Assembly (NCBI GenBank): GCA_016193115.1
Contig: JACPSV010000282.1
Coordinates: 1 to 6,726, forward strand
From: Elusimicrobiota bacterium
GTDB taxonomy: Bacteria > Elusimicrobiota > Elusimicrobia > 2-02-FULL-39-32
Length of the DNA stretch: 6,726 bases
Direction of reading: 5' to 3'
Under the pieces are notes generated by a model that saw only the letters and a program-made list of their open reading frames with translations, searched no databases and was not told the origin of the DNA. This document shows positions 4,854-6,726 of this stretch, in pieces. How positions within the stretch are numbered: the first letter of the stretch is position 1; each line of letters opens with the position of its first letter. Made by a program: the position numbers and the translations under genes.

Positions 4854-5545
4854 CCCGTTCTCTCCGGGTTTATCTGGAAACGGCCCAGATTTTTGGGGAG
4901 GAAGAAATATTATTCTCTTCGCCGCGGAATGGCAACGATCAACGAAAGGCGAGGTTAGAAGAACTTTATGCGTCCTATGCGCAATGCCAAATGTGTCCTC
5001 TGGGCGCGACGCGGCAGAAAATTGTTTTTGGGATGGGTTCGATTCAACCCAAAGCGCTCTTCGTGGGGGAAGGGCCCGGATACGAGGAAGATCGGACGGG
5101 ACTTCCTTTTGTGGGCAAAGCGGGCGCGCTTCTGGATAAGATCATGCAGGCGATCGGGTTGGATCGGGAGTCCGTCTATATCGCCAACATTGTCAAATGT
5201 CATCCTTTAAGAGACGCGCAGAATCCTGAGATGCGCGGTAACGACCGTCCTCCCGAACCTTCCGAAATGGAATCTTGCCGCCCCATTCTGAACCGTCAGA
5301 TCGAAATTCTGGATCCTCCCGTCATCTGCGCTCTGGGCGCCACAGCAGCCAAAGCGCTTCTCCGCACAACCCAAGGGATCCAATCTTTGCGAGGACGCGT
5401 CCACTCTTTTCAAATGCCGCATTCCGACAAGACCATTCCTCTCATTCCAACGTACCATCCTGCCGCACTCTTGCGCAACGAACTTCTAAAGAAAGATGTC
5501 TGGCACGACATGAAAATTTTACGGGACATCCTCCGTACTATTTGA
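4793..5545 (+). CDS. Family 4 uracil-DNA glycosylase with iron-sulfur cluster
   Basis: Removes uracil from DNA, starting base-excision repair of deaminated cytosine. Four cysteines fit the family 4 [4Fe-4S] pattern: Cys65 and Cys68 (CQMC), Cys136 (VKCHP) and Cys162 (ESC). The uracil-pocket motif VGEGPGYEEDRTGLPFVGKA is at 91-110 and the late catalytic-loop motif TYHPAALLRN at 220-229. ALGATAAKALL (180-190) is the usual central helix. Between Cys136 and Cys162 there is a longer insert ending RGNDRPPEP where short forms read PPGNRDPEP; I recall this longer version from several other phyla. ATG 4793 is the only standard start upstream of the domain, which forces a long overlap with coaB. Residues 18-41 resemble the N-terminal helix seen in relatives. 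Placement between coaB and priA suggests expression with the replication-restart gene. Confidence 0.92.
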   Translation: MRPGDLPINRSSAQQEISSLARSLRVYLETAQIFGEEEILFSSPRNGNDQRKARLEELYASYAQCQMCPLGATRQKIVFGMGSIQPKALFVGEGPGYEEDRTGLPFVGKAGALLDKIMQAIGLDRESVYIANIVKCHPLRDAQNPEMRGNDRPPEPSEMESCRPILNRQIEILDPPVICALGATAAKALLRTTQGIQSLRGRVHSFQMPHSDKTIPLIPTYHPAALLRNELLKKDVWHDMKILRDILRTI

Positions 5546-5563
5546 TCCAACAGGTTAAATCTC

Positions 5564-6726
5564 ATGTGGGTTGAAGTCGCTCTCCCTTTACCGATGTTCC
5601 GTTTGTTGACCTATCGAGTGCCGGAAAGGTTCTGGGAAATCGCGCGTGTCGGCCAGACAGCGATTGTTCCCATCCAAAACCGTTCTTTGAAAGGAGTCAT
5701 CGTCCAGCTATCCTCAGACCCCAAATCAGAAGGTATGCAAGGCAAAGGGTGGAAAGAAATACAAAACATACTTAATCCGGAATCTGTTCTCCCTTCTCAT
5801 CTCCTGCAGTTGACTCGATGGGTTTCCGAAAGGTACGCCTGCAGTTGGGGAGAATCATTGGCTCTTGCCTCCTTACCTCTATATAAAGGAAAGAGGAGAC
5901 TCTTAGTCCCCAAACCAACCGAGTTTGTAAAATCCGAAAGTGACGGGACTCTACCTTACACGCTGAGCGAAGAACAGGTCGCCGCCATACAGACCGTTGG
6001 GCAGTCCATTCAAAATGGAGAACAGAAAACATTTTTGTTGCACGGGGTGACTTCTTCTGGAAAGACGGAAGTCTATCTTCACGCCATTGCAGAAACTCTT
6101 CGCAAAGGGAAACAAGCATTGTATTTGGTTCCGGAAATCTCTCTCTGCCCGCCTTTTTTGGAGATATTGAGGAAAAGGTTTGGAAACCAAGTCGGTCTTT
6201 GGCATTCGCAAGTCACTCTTAAGGAAAAAGAACAGCTCTTGAGCGCGATTCGGGAAGGACGCGTTCGTATCCTCATGGGCGCGCGCTCTGCCCTGTTCGT
6301 TCCTCTCCCCAATCCAGGTCTCTTCATATTGGACGAGGAGCATGACCACTCCTACAAGCAGCAGGAAAAACCACGCTACCATGCGCGGGAAACGGCTCTG
6401 AAACTGGGAGAGATTGTGGGCGGAGTCGTTCTGTTAGGAAGCGCGACCCCTTCCGTGGAGAGTTTCTATAGAGCCGAGAGAGGCGAATTCCAAGTTCTGG
6501 AACTGAAGTCCAGGGTCGCTTCCCGCTCATTTCCTCAGTTGTCCATCGTTGGAGCCGGCACCAGCGCTAAAAAGGCGACTCCATTTTCCGAAGAACTCAT
6601 TCAAGCGATCACCCAGGCGTTGTTTAGGCGAGAGCAGGTGATCCTGGCCCTCAATCGCAGAGGTTTCTCAACCTTCCTGACCTGCGTATCCTGCGGATTC
6701 GTTTGGAAATGCCGCCTCTGCCAACT
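5564..6726 (+). CDS. priA: Primosomal helicase PriA, N-terminal part (3' end outside window)
   Basis: A 3'-to-5' superfamily 2 helicase that reloads the replisome at collapsed forks. From ATG 5564 the frame is open to the window edge (387 codons). Residues 1-105 are the 3' DNA-binding domain (VEVALPLPMFRLLTYRVPE). Walker A is GVTSSGKTEVY (161-171; the usual Gly after GVT is Ser), then LVPEISL (188-194), LWHSQ (212-216), DEEHDHSYKQQ (257-267), RYHARE and LGSATPS (291-297), and ALNRRGFS (362-369). The zinc-binding cysteines begin CVSCGFVWKCRLC (Cys374, 377, 383, 386). Only about 25 residues separate the DNA-binding and helicase domains, so the winged-helix domain of E. coli PriA appears to be absent. 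It follows udg after 18 nt with only a weak CAGG as ribosome binding site. Confidence 0.95.
   Translation, partial: MWVEVALPLPMFRLLTYRVPERFWEIARVGQTAIVPIQNRSLKGVIVQLSSDPKSEGMQGKGWKEIQNILNPESVLPSHLLQLTRWVSERYACSWGESLALASLPLYKGKRRLLVPKPTEFVKSESDGTLPYTLSEEQVAAIQTVGQSIQNGEQKTFLLHGVTSSGKTEVYLHAIAETLRKGKQALYLVPEISLCPPFLEILRKRFGNQVGLWHSQVTLKEKEQLLSAIREGRVRILMGARSALFVPLPNPGLFILDEEHDHSYKQQEKPRYHARETALKLGEIVGGVVLLGSATPSVESFYRAERGEFQVLELKSRVASRSFPQLSIVGAGTSAKKATPFSEELIQAITQALFRREQVILALNRRGFSTFLTCVSCGFVWKCRLCQ

Noticed and set aside
5772..6530. Several long minus-strand open frames opposite priA, and similar ones opposite other genes
   Set aside because: They are antisense shadows of clearly homologous + strand genes and have no recognisable domains.
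1..6726. CRISPR arrays, tRNA or rRNA genes
   Set aside because: No regularly spaced direct repeats, cloverleaf or rRNA-like segments were seen.

Overview
This window is bacterial chromosomal DNA of roughly even base composition. Every gene I can support lies on the + strand. Nearly all are housekeeping genes: phosphofructokinase, guanylate kinase, RNA polymerase omega, coenzyme A synthesis, uracil-DNA glycosylase and PriA helicase. The packed order gmk, rpoZ, coaC/coaB, udg, priA is a widely shared bacterial arrangement. The sigma70-type promoters and purine-rich ribosome binding sites also fit a bacterium. I cannot name the phylum. The divergent proteins and the small tandem-repeat protein feel like an uncultured lineage known mainly from metagenomes, which is an impression and not a demonstration.

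Layout. 1-467 is the 3' half of pfkA. 468-602 is intergenic: a GC-rich hairpin patch followed by a near-consensus promoter (562-590). 603-905 encodes a small excisionase-type (MerR-like) helix-turn-helix protein, overlapped by a KamA-type radical SAM gene (889 onward). The KamA reading frame breaks near 1821-1833 and its C-terminal part continues in another frame to 2063. At 2060-2141 there is a second near-perfect promoter, a 9-bp inverted repeat at the transcription start and a strong ribosome binding site. They serve a 73-residue basic protein (2142-2363) made of two copies of a 30-residue unit. A strong intrinsic terminator follows at 2437-2484.

The most unusual structure is at 2534-2697: a 164-nt inverted repeat whose outer 32 bp match perfectly and whose stem continues imperfectly to about 53 pairs. 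The gmk ribosome binding site and start codon lie in its apical loop, and the right arm is translated as an N-terminal extension of guanylate kinase. From there gmk, rpoZ, coaC, coaB, udg and priA run with overlaps or very short gaps to the window end, so they probably form one translationally coupled operon.

The coaBC gene is split. CoaC and CoaB lie in different frames, joined either by a TTGA stop/start overlap or by -1 slippage on an A7 run just upstream; a one-base sequence error is also possible. The operon groups nucleotide and coenzyme supply (Gmk, CoaBC), transcription (omega), and base-excision repair and replication restart (Udg, PriA). The kamA lesion and the hairpin at gmk are the places where this otherwise ordinary region departs from expectation.
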